Below are positions 47,442-59,437 of a stretch of 64,000 nt of DNA, piece after piece; the stretch's first letter is position 1, and each line of letters opens with the position of its first letter. The DNA lies in contig CM049321.1 in NCBI GenBank assembly GCA_026874595.1, positions 26,087,479 to 26,151,478 of the forward strand. Direction: 5' to 3'. This DNA comes from Sipunculus nudus. Lineage: Eukaryota > Annelida > Sipuncula > Golfingiida > Sipunculidae. The position numbers were made by a program, and so were the translations under genes. The notes beneath the pieces were generated by a model. That model was not told where the DNA came from. It made no database searches and was given only the letters and a program-made list of their open reading frames with translations.

Positions 47442-48560
47442 TTCCGCAAATTGCTAGCAATTTAACATCTCTGATGGCATCTTAGTCGTTTGGCAGAGGG
47501 AGCCCCAGGCGGCAATGAAAGGGAGGACCCCCGGTCTGGCAATTCCGAAAATTACAAGCAATTTAGCAACTTAGAAGGTATCTTAGTCGTCCATTAGATG
47601 AGCCCCAGGCGGCAATGAAAGGGAGGACCCCCGGTCTGGCAATTCCGTACATTACTAGCAATTTAACAACTTTAATAGTATTTTAGTCGTTTGGCAGACG
47701 GGCACCAGACGGCAATGGAAGGGAGTACCCCCGGTGTGGTAATTCCGCAATTTGCGAGCATGTAGCAACTTTGAAGGTATTTCAGTCGTCCGATAGAAGG
47801 AGACGCAGCCGAAAATGTAAGGGAGGGTCGCCAGTCTGGGAATTCCGCAATTTGCTAGCACTTTAGCAACTTTGAACTTTGAAGGTATCTTAGTTGTCCG
47901 GTAGAGGGAGCCCCTGGCGACAATGAGACGGAGGACCCCTTGTCTGATAATCCCGCAAATTACTAGCCATTTATCAACTTTGAAGGTATCTTAGTCGTCC
48001 AGTTGAGGAAACTCCAGGCGGCCAAGAAGGGGAGAACCTCTGCTCTGGCAATCCCACAAACTGATAGCTATTTAGCTACTCGGAAGATATCTTAGTCGTC
48101 CGGTAGAGGGATTTCTAATGATTAAGATGATCCAAGGTCTAGCAATCCACAAATTGCTAGAGGGAGGCCCCGGCTGCAATGAAAGGGAGGACACCCGGTC
48201 TGGCAATTTTGAAACTTTAAATGTATCGTAGTCGTCCGGTAGAAGAAGCCAAATCCGGCACAGAAAGCAAACCGGTAGCAATTTTGAAGGTATCTTAGTC
48301 GTCCGGTAGAGGGAGCCCATGGCGTCAATGAAAGGGAGGGCCCAGTAAATTACGCAAATTGCTAACAATTTATAAACTTCGAATGTATCGTTGTCGTCGG
48401 GTAGAAGGGGCCCATTGCAGCAATGAAAGCAAACTGGAAGCAAATTCGCAACTTTGAAGGTATCTTAGTTGTCGGTATAGGGAACCCCAGGCGGTAATTA
48501 AAAAAAGGGAGCACCCCCGGTCTGGCAATTCCTCAAATTGCTAGCAATTTGGCATCTTTT
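47430..48560. repeat. ~100 bp satellite array, unit 2 (about 11 copies)
   Basis: Copies begin near 47482, 47581, 47681, 47780, 47888, 47989, 48090, 48227, 48292, 48386 and 48460. Most are 95-108 bases; three are shortened (about 65-95) and one is lengthened by a rearranged insert. The minus-strand ORFs over the array (48072-48443 and others) are translations of the satellite, not genes. Confidence 0.92.
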
Positions 48561-48564
48561 TCAT

Positions 48565-49200
48565 TCTTTTTTTTTCTCGGTAATAATTTGATTTACTTTC
48601 GTACTATCAATATTAATTTGAGAACTGCCATTGTCATAAAAAACAATCATTTATAACTTTTATTAATTAAAAATAAAAACAGTAAAAAAGTAAAGAATAG
48701 GCGGCCCGATTTATTCTTAAATATATATTTTAAAATAGGATCAGAGTCCCTTTCTTTAAGACTATAAAAGGTAATTTAAATGGACTGATTTAAAACATTG
48801 ATCTCCCATATTTATCGAAATATAATAACTCACCGAAATGGAATGCAATAGACGTTTAATCATTTCACTAATGACACCTCTCGGCGATATTTAGCATTTA
48901 TGGTTCGGTATAAACACGTGTACCAGAGTCAACGGCGGAAACGGTTGCGTTTTCGGTCCTGCTACATTGACATAACACCGATTTCACCCATGATTGACCT
49001 GAACCAATCATGAAACGACAAAAGTATGTTGCAATATAAGATAAAACAAGGAGGGGCCTTATTTTATTCTTATATACTGCACTTATATGTGCCTATGATA
49101 CGAGGCTCACCAGGGGAGGTTAGAAATTATGCGAAAGGTGCTCGTCTTAGGCTAAACATATTATAATACAATTGATAAAACGGTACACATATAAACAGAC
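48565..49200. other. Duplicated non-coding stretch of unit 2
   Basis: It matches 14735-15360 of unit 1, including AATTTGAGAACTG, AAAATAGGATCAGAGTCCCT and CGGTCCTGCTACATT. No gene seen. Confidence 0.5.
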
Positions 49201-49204
49201 TACT

Positions 49205-49310
49205 AGTACTAGGGAAACTGATATGTATCGTCACAGACGCAAATTGGAAGCGTCCTTGACCGCCGTGAGAACCTGGACAAAACAAGTTGTTCATGAAGAA
49301 AAGTTGTGTT
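49205..49310 (-). pseudogene. Decayed counterpart of the EGF-like exon, unit 2
   Basis: This matches 15386-15481 in the CTCACGGCGGTCAAGGACG core but has a deletion before TCTGTGACGAT and a changed donor region (ATCAGT instead of GTAAGT). It cannot encode the same Cys pattern. Confidence 0.35.
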
Positions 49311-51119
49311 TACACAGCCATGATAATCCATGCTGAGTGCATTAATTAAGTTAATTAGGCTGCTCAAAAGTAGAGAAGAAATCATGATCTTTCTATTCAT
49401 GAAATATGAATGTCCCATATATACACAACACAAAACAGTGTTGAAATTATTCTTAAAATGTAAAAAAACACTTTTCTAAATTTTCTCTGGCCTTATGCTG
49501 TTATAAAAGAGGAACCCGCAACCCCTGCGCCTCTCTGTAAACCCCCCCCCCCCCTGCTATTAGGTATAACCCTTCCTTTTCAGCACAAGTACACATCCTG
49601 AACTCTTTTAATATGCGACAACATTTACAGTGACGTCATGGAATTTTCCCGCACCCCGGAAAATGAACAGCACAGTTGTTTAGGCTTGTGGGCGTCATCA
49701 TCTACCACTTACAATGCATTGAGCATGTTAAATGTAAACCTAAGGTATGTCCTTGAAATGTAACAAATTACGATTTTAAAGTTTGACAGTTGAGACAAAT
49801 ACCCCTAACCTGCCCACAGAACCTCACTGAAAGAGGTTCATTTTGAGTAGAAACGACCTCATGCGGAAGGGTTCAATGAAAGGGTGAAAATGTTACAAAA
49901 ACTAAAGAAAGTTTTTGGTATAACTTTCCCGAACACGGGGATTACATTTCTTTTATAACTCACCTTAATGTAGGTCACTATGTCTCAAGAATCTGTGATA
50001 AGGGCAGAGGGTGGGGGGATGGAGAGACGCCAGAGTGGGGAAGGGTATTATAGAAAATTAAGGAAGTTTTAGTGAAGTAGCGTTACGATATAGAGTATTT
50101 TTCCGGTGGTAAGCGTGTTTGGTCTATTTCCTATATTATTTAGATAGAAAAGGGTGGTAACAGGGTTTGTCTACTATTAAGTGATACCAACCCAGGACGG
50201 TTGGCTGAAAATGCTTTGTATGTTGTGGTCGTTGAAGTTAAAGTAATAGTGACCATGTTATAAGTATATAATAATAATATACATGTTTTTCGTAATGTCA
50301 CCGATCATTTATATTTATTTTTTATATTAATTAAATTTTGCTAACATAAATTCCTGCTATCATGCACACGTTGAACAGTGTTGAGCCAAGGCAATGTTTT
50401 TCAAAACGTTAAGACGAATGGTAGTGGAATATCTATAAACTTTATGAATACAAACTTATACAAAAACACCAGTTTTTGTGAAATGCATGTCATGCAGGGA
50501 TTGCCCTAAAATTCGCTATGCATGTTGACCATATATAATACATGTTCGATGTTCCCTTAGCCCCTCGTGCAGTTGTTAAGGTTTTGTGTCCATATTAGCT
50601 AATTGAAATAAAAATAGTTATGTACACTGTGTAAAATACTGTATGAGAAATGGCGAAAATGAAACCTTCGCAAAACACTAAACAAGTGATAATCGCGAAT
50701 ATTTAACCTCGCGAATATAAAGCTAACCACAGTATTTTTTACCGAGTTTGTCATTCGTTATCTATGTTATGTTTACTTTTGTATCTGATTTACATCAGTC
50801 AGATATCATGTGGTGATATTTTGATATTATAAAAATGTACCATTAAAGTGCAATTTTCCGGTTAAACAAGGTAAATTTCGGTTGTTTAATTGAAGTTAAT
50901 TTAAACTAAAAGATTTTTTTTTTCGAGAAATAGAATAGTAGACCATGGTCTATGCTACCTCAAGGTCACTTACATTTTTGGGGGGAAATGCTTTTTTCGG
51001 AAAATAGATTTGGAAAAGATGGGTTCCGCCATATAAATGTTAATCTTACTAGAAGTTTCAGCATTTATTTTAAGTATCCTTCCCAGTATCATACTTTTTT
51101 TCATCCTTATATGCTGCAC

Positions 51120-51590
51120 TGAAATCTATACTCGACATACAACCAAACATCCTGATTTGTATCAAACATTGAAGACAGTAAGGCGTCAGCGAGTGCAGTG
51201 AAGTGTTTTATTCAGATTCAGACTTGACCAAGTGCAAAATTAATGCAATAATTAATCACTAGTGCTTAAAATTATAAAAAAAGGTCGGTTACGTCACTTC
51301 AGAAGGGAAAGTTCCGTATAAACTCTTGGTGAATAAGAGAGACATTTGTCTCTTAAGCTGATGTTACAGTTTATTCTACAAACTCTGTTTCCTATCTTTC
51401 ATGATTCACGCTAAGATATTGAAATGGAAATCATCATCCAAATAAAGTCTCGTGCTGATGTATATGTTCATGGTACAAGTCTGGCAGGTAACACTGGCGC
51501 TGTTGTCACGTGACCAATATCTTCCTATTTAAGCGCACCTATATATTATAAAGACAGTGAAATTTAGTACAAACCTAGTACTTTTTCAAA
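51120..51590 (+). repeat. Intra-unit repeat, second copy in unit 2
   Basis: This is the unit 2 counterpart of 19640-20100, with very high identity to it. It lies about 1.3 kb before the unit 2 VWD exons. Confidence 0.7.
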
Positions 51591-52917
51591 GTTGCATGGC
51601 ATACACACTTTATGATATACGTCATACCCTTGTCCACTTGTATTTTTGATAAGCGAACGGGGCATGCAGAACATGCACCAGGTAGGATAAAAGAAGACCC
51701 GGTGCCGTTTTAGTCTCATGCCTATATTTGAAATCAAACTTTTTTTCGGCCTAGTTGACCTCTATGTTATATATCCGTGGTTCGTGGCACCGCTTGTGAG
51801 CAGCAATTATTCTTTGGAGAAGTTGTTATGACAAAATAGGCCGTTATCAGCTAAAAAACGCCTTAAATACAACTTTTGAAACATTTCGCAGCGTCCTGCA
51901 TCCACTGGTACCCATGAGCGGATAACGGCATATGTTGGATAAATGGCCTCTCAAAGTAAGGAAAAACAGTTCGGTAAAAGATAATATATGCTTAAACGAG
52001 AGTTGGGGAGGAGTCCTATCCCCCCCTCCCCCCGCAGACACATTTTGACAAGTGTATGTGCGAAGAACACCCGTCGTCCGTCCGCTAAACATTTTGTAAG
52101 GCACTCTCAGGCTCTCCGGTCATCCACACAGAACACTGACAACTGGACAGATTGAGTGAAGCTTAATGGTATGGCTTTACAGTTCACGTTTACTATCAGT
52201 TACTAATATTGATACACTGTAACTTACGTTTCACCGTAATTATCAGCTTGTTGATCCCAGAGTCCAAGCAAACGCAAGACAAGGACGGAAGATCGTTGCT
52301 AGCTGTCAGGGAGTCAACCTCCGCTCCGTGTCTGATCCCGAGGTCTTCTAAAAGTCCCCTTCTCTAACTAGATGTGCCCTTAAAATATCTATGCTTTAAC
52401 ATCTTAGACAGCTTTTGGGACACTCACTCACAAATGGCCTGTTACTGATACTGGATAACTGATTCTGCTTCAATGTTCAATATCTCACCCTGAATTTGTT
52501 TACTTCGGACTACCACTCGGTGCACCTGGAGGTCTTATCTAAAAGACATTAGGACAAATTAACTATTTTACACTGGTCAGGCACACCTGACGATAAAGAA
52601 TTTACATAAACTCCTGCCATGCAGGTAAGGTTCTATTTGACATAGCTGCCAACATCTACTTGGTATTAGAAAGGTCAAATAGTCATACTTTAAGCATTTA
52701 TACATTATACATATACCCAAACACTAACTGACACTCCCCTATGATAACTTGACTATATATTTGAAATGCATTCAAATATATAAACATATAAATGGAATTT
52801 AACTTTCAGCCAAACATTATGTATGAGAACTTTACAATACGACATAAACCCCCCCCCCCAGGCAAAATCAAACTCCGCACCATATTTGTGTTCTCGATTG
52901 AAACTGAAATATCTTAC

Positions 52918-52998
52918 CCCGGTGTCTCCCAGCTTGTTATAAAGTCCTGTTTCTTGTTATAAAGTCCTGTCCTTGTCCCTGTTTCTGAAGTCATCCCC
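52918..52998 (-). pseudogene. VWD gene exon 4, unit 2, scrambled
   Basis: The donor GTAAGA and SWETPG codons are kept. The acceptor side reads TGCATTCTAG instead of TACTGCAG, and a ~19-base piece (TTATAACAAG-containing) is duplicated in tandem, shifting the frame. Confidence 0.8.
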
Positions 52999-53712
52999 TA
53001 GAATGCACTACACAACATTCAACAGAATTTTAATGCCCGATAAATACAGATTTTATATTATACATACAAAGGGGAACGATGAAAACTCCCCACCTGGGAA
53101 ATTAAACTTGTGAAACTATATCGATCATGACAGGAGACAACGTGTATAATCAGGATGACAAATAAAGTTAATATACATTAGAACGCATTGTACAGTAACT
53201 TATTCAATAAAATAAAAAATGATAATAACATGAATCTTCACTAAATTGTGTCACTGAACGAACATTCTACACCATTCCCCTTAACATGTATCCTACACTT
53301 AAACAATTTAAGAATTCTACGTTATATAATCTAGGTGTGAAACACTCTCTGCTGCCTTGCTATAACCACAATGAGGTCGCGGAAGCTCACTTGTGCCATT
53401 TCCAACTTTTGCAAGCCCGCTAGAGTTCTTTCCGTCCAGTGCGATATTAGCGAGTCTCGTGGATATAGTTTTGATGATATAGTCGGGAATTATTGTTTAA
53501 GGAAAGGAATAAGACGATATATCCTTTTTCCGAGATTTATGACTACCCCTATAGTAATAAGAAACAAGAGACTAGCTTTAATCAGTTCCTTTGAAAATTA
53601 CCCTAAAATTAGTATTCAAGCGACTATGGACTGTAAGTAATCTAAGCAGGTTATGATAAAGGTAATTAATACTTTGCTATGTACTCCTTATCGGTTTCAG
53701 TTTTATACTCAT

Positions 53713-53906
53713 TTGCCGTTAAAATTGCCGCATAAGCCTTTCACTTCCTTTTCAAGTTTGTCACCTTAACGAATGTAATATTTATACTTCATATTTGTCG
53801 AGACTGCGACAGGGTACTTCTTTGACACGCAGTACAGCGCATACTCTTCCTTCTTCCAACATTCAATGTATTCGCCTTCATAGGGAAACGAGACCGGAGT
53901 GCCCTC
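53713..53906 (-). pseudogene. VWD gene exon 3, unit 2, nonsense codon and lost donor
   Basis: Compared with unit 1 there is one extra Lys codon, CGTTAAGGT instead of CGTTTTGGT (stop in place of Phe), and ATGAGT instead of GTGAGT at the splice donor. The GLCGNFNG codons themselves remain. Confidence 0.85.
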
Positions 53907-54179
53907 CTGTCAATATATCATATGTATATAAAGTCGGCCCTGCTCAAAAGTATATCGTATAATTGTACACCCAGTTTAATTGTATAAAATAATAAAAACT
54001 AAAACGTTTAATCTTTGAAACATTCACGTGAACGATGTGCAGCTAGACAGTCACATTGCTCAGGTTCGTACACACAATCGGTTGGAGTATAAAAAAAACC
54101 TCTGGCCGTTGGAAGCCGTAGGAAGCCTGACATAAAAGATCTTTTTAAGTCAGCTGACTGAAAGTCATCTGAGCTATAG

Positions 54180-54930
54180 CGATCACCCTTTGTCCGTCGT
54201 CCGTCCGTCTGTCTGTCCGTCCGTCCGTTAACAGGGCACAAATCGTAACCACTGGACCTAGAATCTTCTTACTTAACAACCAGGGAGGTCCGTGAAAAAT
54301 CTCCTCGGAAACCTGAAATTAAGTCTCTGTTACCCATATCCTCCTTGCTATGGGGCTCAGAATTACCCCCCCCCCCCTCCCAGAATAATTAAAAATCTGA
54401 CACAAAAGCTTAAGTATCTCAACAAAGAATGTATTGATCACCATGGTTCTTTGCATGCATATTCATCATGGAGTGTTTCATCAGTTTCTGCAGACACATG
54501 GCGCCACCTGTTTTTTTTTTATTTTTACGCATTTTTCTATCTATTTTTGAGACCTTTAAAGTTGTGGTCGTCCGTTAACAAGGCACAAATCGTTAACACT
54601 GGAACTAGAATCTTCTAACTTGACATCCTGGGAGGTCTATGAAAAGACTCTTAAGAAACCGGAAATTAGGTCTCTGTTACCCATGTCCTCTGAGCTATGA
54701 AGCTCAAGAGTACCCCCCCCCCCGAATAATTAAAAATTTGATGCAATTGCTCCAGTATCTGAACAACTCATGCATTGATCACCAGGATTCTTTGTATGCA
54801 TATTGATCATGGAGTGTTTCATCAGTTTCTGCAGACTGGTGGCGCCATCTGCATTTTTTTCGAAACGTTAAGCCTTTTTCTCTATTATTGAGATCTATGA
54901 AAATGCGGTCGTCTGTTAACAGGACACAAA
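54180..54930. repeat. Counterpart tandem repeat and (CCGT)n tract, unit 2
   Basis: A CCGT/CTGT-rich tract (about 54190-54232) precedes repeats headed by CTAGAATCTTCTTACTT and CTAGAATCTTCTAACTT. Clusters of GTCCGTC next to an ATAGCGATCACC motif are, from memory, a common feature of molluscan interspersed repeats. The ORF at 54292-54618 is in these repeats. Confidence 0.65.
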
Positions 54931-56086
54931 TCACAACCACTGTATCTAAAACTTGTCATCCTGAGAATGGTTCAAATGTTCTCCTCAGAAACCTGAAATT
55001 AGGTCACTGTGACCTATATTCTCTTAGTTACAGGCCATGATAGAGCAGCCCAGAAATGATGCAAAAAAGACACAAATTATTAGATTCCTCAGGGACGGCT
55101 GAATTGATTGTCATCAAATTTGCTGTCCTTATGGGTCTTGATGAACTTGAGCTAATATGCATTAACTATGATGTCACATACAATATCTTAAATAGTTGCA
55201 TTTGCAAGAAGATATTGTCAACAAGTCAATCGGCTGAGCGTCATGACCCATGGGTCACTTGTTTCTCAATATCACAGGATAAGGTAAATGCGTATTAATT
55301 ATTTTTAAGTTAAAAAAAGAAAACAAAAAGTGTTATAAACTTTTTTAAGAATCTTGTTAAACTTTATAACATTTGACACATAATCATGATCGCTATGCTG
55401 CCAGCCATTTCCAGCAGCATCGTGTTTTATAAATAACAAATACTAACAGTTAAATGTCTAGTAAATTTAAATTTTTTTAGTTGAAACAAATAAAAGTATT
55501 GTGAAAAATATAAATCCTTTAGAAATTGTATTAAACCCGACGACCTTTTACATGTTCACGTGATCGGTAAGCTGTCAGCCATTTGCAGTAACATAGTTTT
55601 TATAAATAACAAACGGAAACGAGATAATATACAGTATATAGAGTGCTAAAAATATAAATGGAAATATGTATAAACCAATGAATTGAAACATCTTTAAAAG
55701 AAAATCCCAAAACAGGTCATTTGGAATGCTCCGAATGATGCGGATAATATACGCAAGCTATAAATCGCATAAATCATAATTAACACCCCGTTTATTTGAA
55801 TGATCGCTGAAATGAATATTTTCAGCTGACAAATACAATATGTAGTTAAATGGAATCGATTATAAATGGTACAGAACATTGAAGTAGTCTAGTCCACACC
55901 ATCCGTCTGCCAGCGCCAGGTCACTCGAGTGCAAGTCCACCTTCTTTGAGACCGAGTCATTCTGAACCAAAGTCCAATACAAATAACTTTTTTAAAATTT
56001 AAATGGTACTTTCAGATTATAAGGTACATTTTGTTTGTTCCCACACCATTTTACTATATGTTTTACCGATGAAGAGTCAAAGCCTA

Positions 56087-56087
<1 letters not shown>

Positions 56088-56140
<53 letters not shown>
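56088..56140. repeat. (TA)n microsatellite
   Basis: Perfect TA run of about 53 bases; the matching place in unit 1 (24758-24772) has only about 15. It shows strong length change after duplication. Confidence 0.95.
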
Positions 56141-56143
<3 letters not shown>

Positions 56144-56209
56144 TATAATTATGTAATTTTCTGTTAGTAGTTTACACATGTATATAATTCTTTAAGGTAT
56201 TTAATGGGT

Positions 56210-56425
56210 TTTTTTATTGGATTCGAGATGGACTCGGCCAGATTTCTCCAGTCCTAACCTCCGAATCAAGAGTCCTGGACCCTCGAGTCGAGGTCCGAGT
56301 CCCTTACAAAGTATACTCGAGTTGGACTGGAGTTCAAGTCCGGACTCGAGTCCTGCATTACTGGTGCAGAAATGTGTGCACAAGAACTCGAGTCCAATTA
56401 ATTCTAACCGATCACTCGAGCCTGA
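56210..56425. repeat. Degenerate GACTCGAGTCC repeat cluster, unit 2
   Basis: Counterpart of 24835-24995, extended by about 60 bases with further ACTCGAGTCC and ACTCGAGCC motifs lost in unit 1. The matching outer cluster is at 55920-55990. Confidence 0.6.
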
Positions 56426-56935
56426 ACTCAGCAGAAGAATATTGGTGTACGTATGAATTTTTTTGCATTTCAGCATATATTGTTTCAGTTATAAACTCTC
56501 TCTCTTCAATCAAATTTCCGTCTTACCATTGTAAACAAAAATATAAATTTATGTTCTTGCACTTTTTATAACGCACCTTTCGATGTATCAACCGAGTTAA
56601 ATGGACTGTATGCACATTATTAGCAATACTTAGTGAAAAAAAAGTTCAAATCTAATTTTGTTGATCTTGTCATGGTAATGAGTATTTGAGTCCCTGTTGG
56701 ATAATAAAAAATATAGATTTAAAGGCCAACAGCTCTTCCTTCATCAACATTTTGAATTCCACGTTGTTTATATATGTTAATATTGAATTTAAAATTATTC
56801 ATATTTTGTTTTTATCAAATATTTGATAATGACATTTATCGAAAACTTATTCTATATTTTAAAAAAAGCATCGCATAACAACATTTGGCATAAAGAACTT
56901 TTTTTCTGGATTCGCTGCGAGTTATATTATTACAA
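56375..56935. other. Segment present only in unit 2
   Basis: Unit 1 passes from CAGAAATGTACATTTTTAAT (24998) straight on; unit 2 has about 560 extra bases between CAGAAATGTGTGCAC and TTGTACATTTTTAATC. No gene seen. TGTACATTTTTAAT near both borders would fit deletion in unit 1 (inference). Confidence 0.55.
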
Positions 56936-57005
56936 AAATTGTACATTTTTAATCATGGTGAAATAAACGTGTTAAATAAACCATTGCTGACAAACGTTAA
57001 CTTAC

Positions 57006-57243
57006 CACAGTCACCGTGTCCTTCGTCAAGATGATGGTGGTGTCTTTATTAGGATAAACATTCTTTCCACCAGGCTGACGCCACGCCTTAGGTCAATGAC
57101 GTTTCTTTGAAACGTCTCTACTTGCATTGTCACTTTACTATCCTTTACTATAGCCGCATCATGCTTACATACGTCATGGATACTGAAAGGACGTCCATCA
57201 GTTGTCATCACATGAGGGTCATCTAGGAAGTAGCAGTCGCACT
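57006..57243 (-). pseudogene. VWD gene exon 2, unit 2, frameshifted
   Basis: Acceptor and donor (GTAAGT) are intact. It encodes CDCYFLDDPHVMTTDGRPFS and the VWD start, but one base is missing in the run matching CCTAATACAAGACACC of unit 1. The frame then ends at TGA near 57026. A three-base deletion near the acceptor keeps frame. Confidence 0.85.
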
Positions 57244-57934
57244 CTAAAAAGTCAGAAAAGCAAATAAAAAAAGGTCGTCAATCACTCGTTTATTTATGCC
57301 TTAAAGGGTATTTCTATAAAGACAAACTTTTTTCAACATTTTAACATTTACACTTAAAAGTGAAAATGACCTTTAAAGTGTTTATAACCAAATTATAATA
57401 TAGTGTTTCTTACTAGTAACTGTAGAAATTAGCAGGATTCACTCCAAGGTCTGTTAAACAAGATTAAACAAAATCAACTTTCAATTTCAATTCGTTCACT
57501 ATAAAAAAAATAAAAACCCTACACGTGGCAGAATTATGAGTTAATGCCAATTCAGAAATATTGTCTCAAGCCTTATCTTTAATGTTACTTGCAGTGAATT
57601 ATCTGTGTTTTTTTATTGGCATTCGTTGTGTGAGCACAAATGAAGCTTATAAAGATGACATGGCAAATAAAAAATAACACGACGGAAACGGTTTTGTAGT
57701 AAAGTAATGTCATATTGCTTTAAAAAAATGAATGCTAAAGAAAAAGTAGTCATAGAACTCAATCCTTTTTCCCGGTTTCTGATCAAACGTTGTCTGTTCA
57801 CAGCTCTCACGGTTCAACAACTCCATTCCTGTAATACTCGTGAATAGCCCTTGCGTTCAGTCTTTTATTTTTTTTTTTTTTTTTAGTTTACATGGATTGT
57901 AAAAATAGTACTTTAACCGATCATTGAATTATTT

Positions 57935-58080
57935 GTGGCAAGTAGTGTCTAGAGGTGGAGGAAATGAAACACCCAGTAGAAAAAAATACAGGCCTAGGTC
58001 GGGCCACTACGACCTAATAGCCACGTCGGAAATCGATCCCTTGTCGCCAGCATTTTACCCCTTGACTGTGAAGACCCCTT
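57935..58080 (-). repeat. Possible SINE-like or other interspersed repeat, unit 2
   Basis: Counterpart of 25945-26150, with about 75-80% identity by eye, clearly more diverged than neighbouring exons. Confidence 0.3.
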
Positions 58081-58214
58081 TTAAAAGAATTGCCCTATGC
58101 AACAATGGGAAACAACCCCTTAAATTTTAAAAAATATGGTATTCCAGATGGGAAAAATATGAACATATAAATATTTATATGGAATCTTACCTGACGACCA
58201 GCCCGCTTTTTTGT

Positions 58215-58235
58215 CCCCCCCCCCCCCCCCCCCCC
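58215..58235 (+). repeat. Poly-C run (21)
   Basis: Longest homopolymer C run in the window. The unit 1 counterpart (26225-26245) is a shorter, interrupted C tract. Confidence 0.95.
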
Positions 58236-58639
58236 GCCCGCTAAGACGGCCGTTTTGGTCCTGGGCTAATGTGAATCTTTTTAAAACCTTCCCGCTTATA
58301 CGGCCAGCACATTAACACGACCATTTTGGCAGGTTGTCCCGTTTACGAGATGTCACTGTATTCGGTTTTTCACAGGTAGTCCTCTCCATATAACACTTTC
58401 TTTTCAACATATCTTTACTTTGTGGACATCACACTGCGGTCATTCAAGCGTACTCATGTAATTAAATTGTTAACGAAAAAGGTTGAGTTATATTCCTACC
58501 CGCTTAAACACTACAGACAGGATAAAACCCCGGAAAAATCGTCAGTGTTAAAGTTTTCTCAGCTAATCCTTAAATAGAATTTTTTAATGGGACGTTTGTG
58601 TATTTTGGATAATTTATAAAACTATTTGCAAATGAAACT

Positions 58640-58950
58640 AAATAAGCAAAAGAAATGCAACAAACTAATGGTTACACAGCATATTGGTAAAACGATTAAT
58701 GTGTTTGAGTTACAAAATAATCAGATTTTATCAAAAATAATTTAATTTTATGTAAAATTGGGTTCTAGGGTTTTTTCAATACATGTCAACTATGCAAATG
58801 AGGTGATTCGACCAGTTCCTCATTATATATGCAAATTAACAATTTATATACACAATACTACTTTAAGGGAGACACAATAACCACACAGCCCCTAGCAAAC
58901 AAGCAAACCATTTTATTCAAGCTGAATATATTCTTACAATAGACTCACAT
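58640..58950. other. Unit 2 intergenic stretch, partly absent from unit 1
   Basis: About 58730-58920 has no match in unit 1, where 26745 continues to 26775 directly. It lies downstream of exon 1 of the unit 2 VWD copy. No gene seen. Confidence 0.45.
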
Positions 58951-59211
58951 TTCTTGAATTTTCCAATCAGCATCACTTTCTACTAAACATTTACATATTT
59001 ACATATGTAAATAAGTTTCTAAAATATTTTACTATGATTATTTTTCCTACTTTAATTAAATGTGGAAATTATCTTTTAATTAATATCCTTGATAAAAAAA
59101 AGTCCCAAGCAGAAATCGATTCTACAGAAAAAAATACTCTACCAAGAATGGTTTGGCAATGACGATTATCAAATTTTTCAGTCACTCAAGCATCGCATAA
59201 GATTCTCTGGC

Positions 59212-59437
59212 CTTCTATGTTGCTTGAACTTGAGCTGCTTGGGGAGCCTTTTGTATCAAGATCTATAAAGGAACTTGATCTTTCGCTGGTCTCTGATTTG
59301 CTGCTGCTCTCGGAAGTATCCTTATCTTCAGGGGTATCGGACTTGGAGCTGCTGCCTTCACTGTGCCAGCTGCGGCTCGAACTTTTTGCATCGACCAACA
59401 ATAACTCCAGGGACAAGATGAAGACTTTATACCACAT
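59212..59437 (-). pseudogene. VWD gene exon 1, unit 2
   Basis: Open from the ATG at 59437 through the signal peptide and Ser-rich segment; identity to unit 1 exon 1 is very high. The read-through frame stops eight codons after the inferred exon end (TGA where unit 1 has TTA). The candidate GC donor reads GAAG|GCCAGA here, weaker than GAAG|GCAAGA. Confidence 0.7.

Larger units (their letters stand above)
52918..59437 (-). pseudogene. VWD gene copy in unit 2, disabled
   Basis: The four exons of the unit 1 gene are present in the same order and spacing: 59437-59212, 57243-57006, 53906-53713 and about 52998-52918. Exon 1 keeps the signal peptide and Ser-rich part. Exon 2 has a one-base deletion that leads to TGA. 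Exon 3 has TAA in place of a Phe codon and its donor reads ATGAGT. Exon 4 has a changed acceptor region and a ~19-base internal tandem duplication. Unless these are assembly errors, no VWD domain can be made. A short secreted Ser-rich peptide (83 codons to the first stop) remains possible. Confidence 0.85.

Noticed and set aside
48072-48443. 123-codon minus-strand ORF with repeated LPVCF and LLPDD phrases
   Set aside because: It is the translation of the ~100 bp satellite.
47430-48560. CRISPR-like regular repeats
   Set aside because: Repeats are about 100 bp without distinct spacers, in a eukaryotic context; they are a satellite.
53371-53640. Plus-strand ORF of 89 codons with Cys spacing vaguely like a cyanovirin-N homology domain, ending near GTAAGT
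   Set aside because: It lies antisense in the intron between VWD exons 3 and 4. The unit 1 copy is frameshifted, and the whole region is equally conserved, so conservation gives no support for coding.
54292-54618. 108-codon plus-strand ORF with a Pro run
   Set aside because: The Pro run is a poly-C tract inside an intronic repeat; it is not kept in unit 1.
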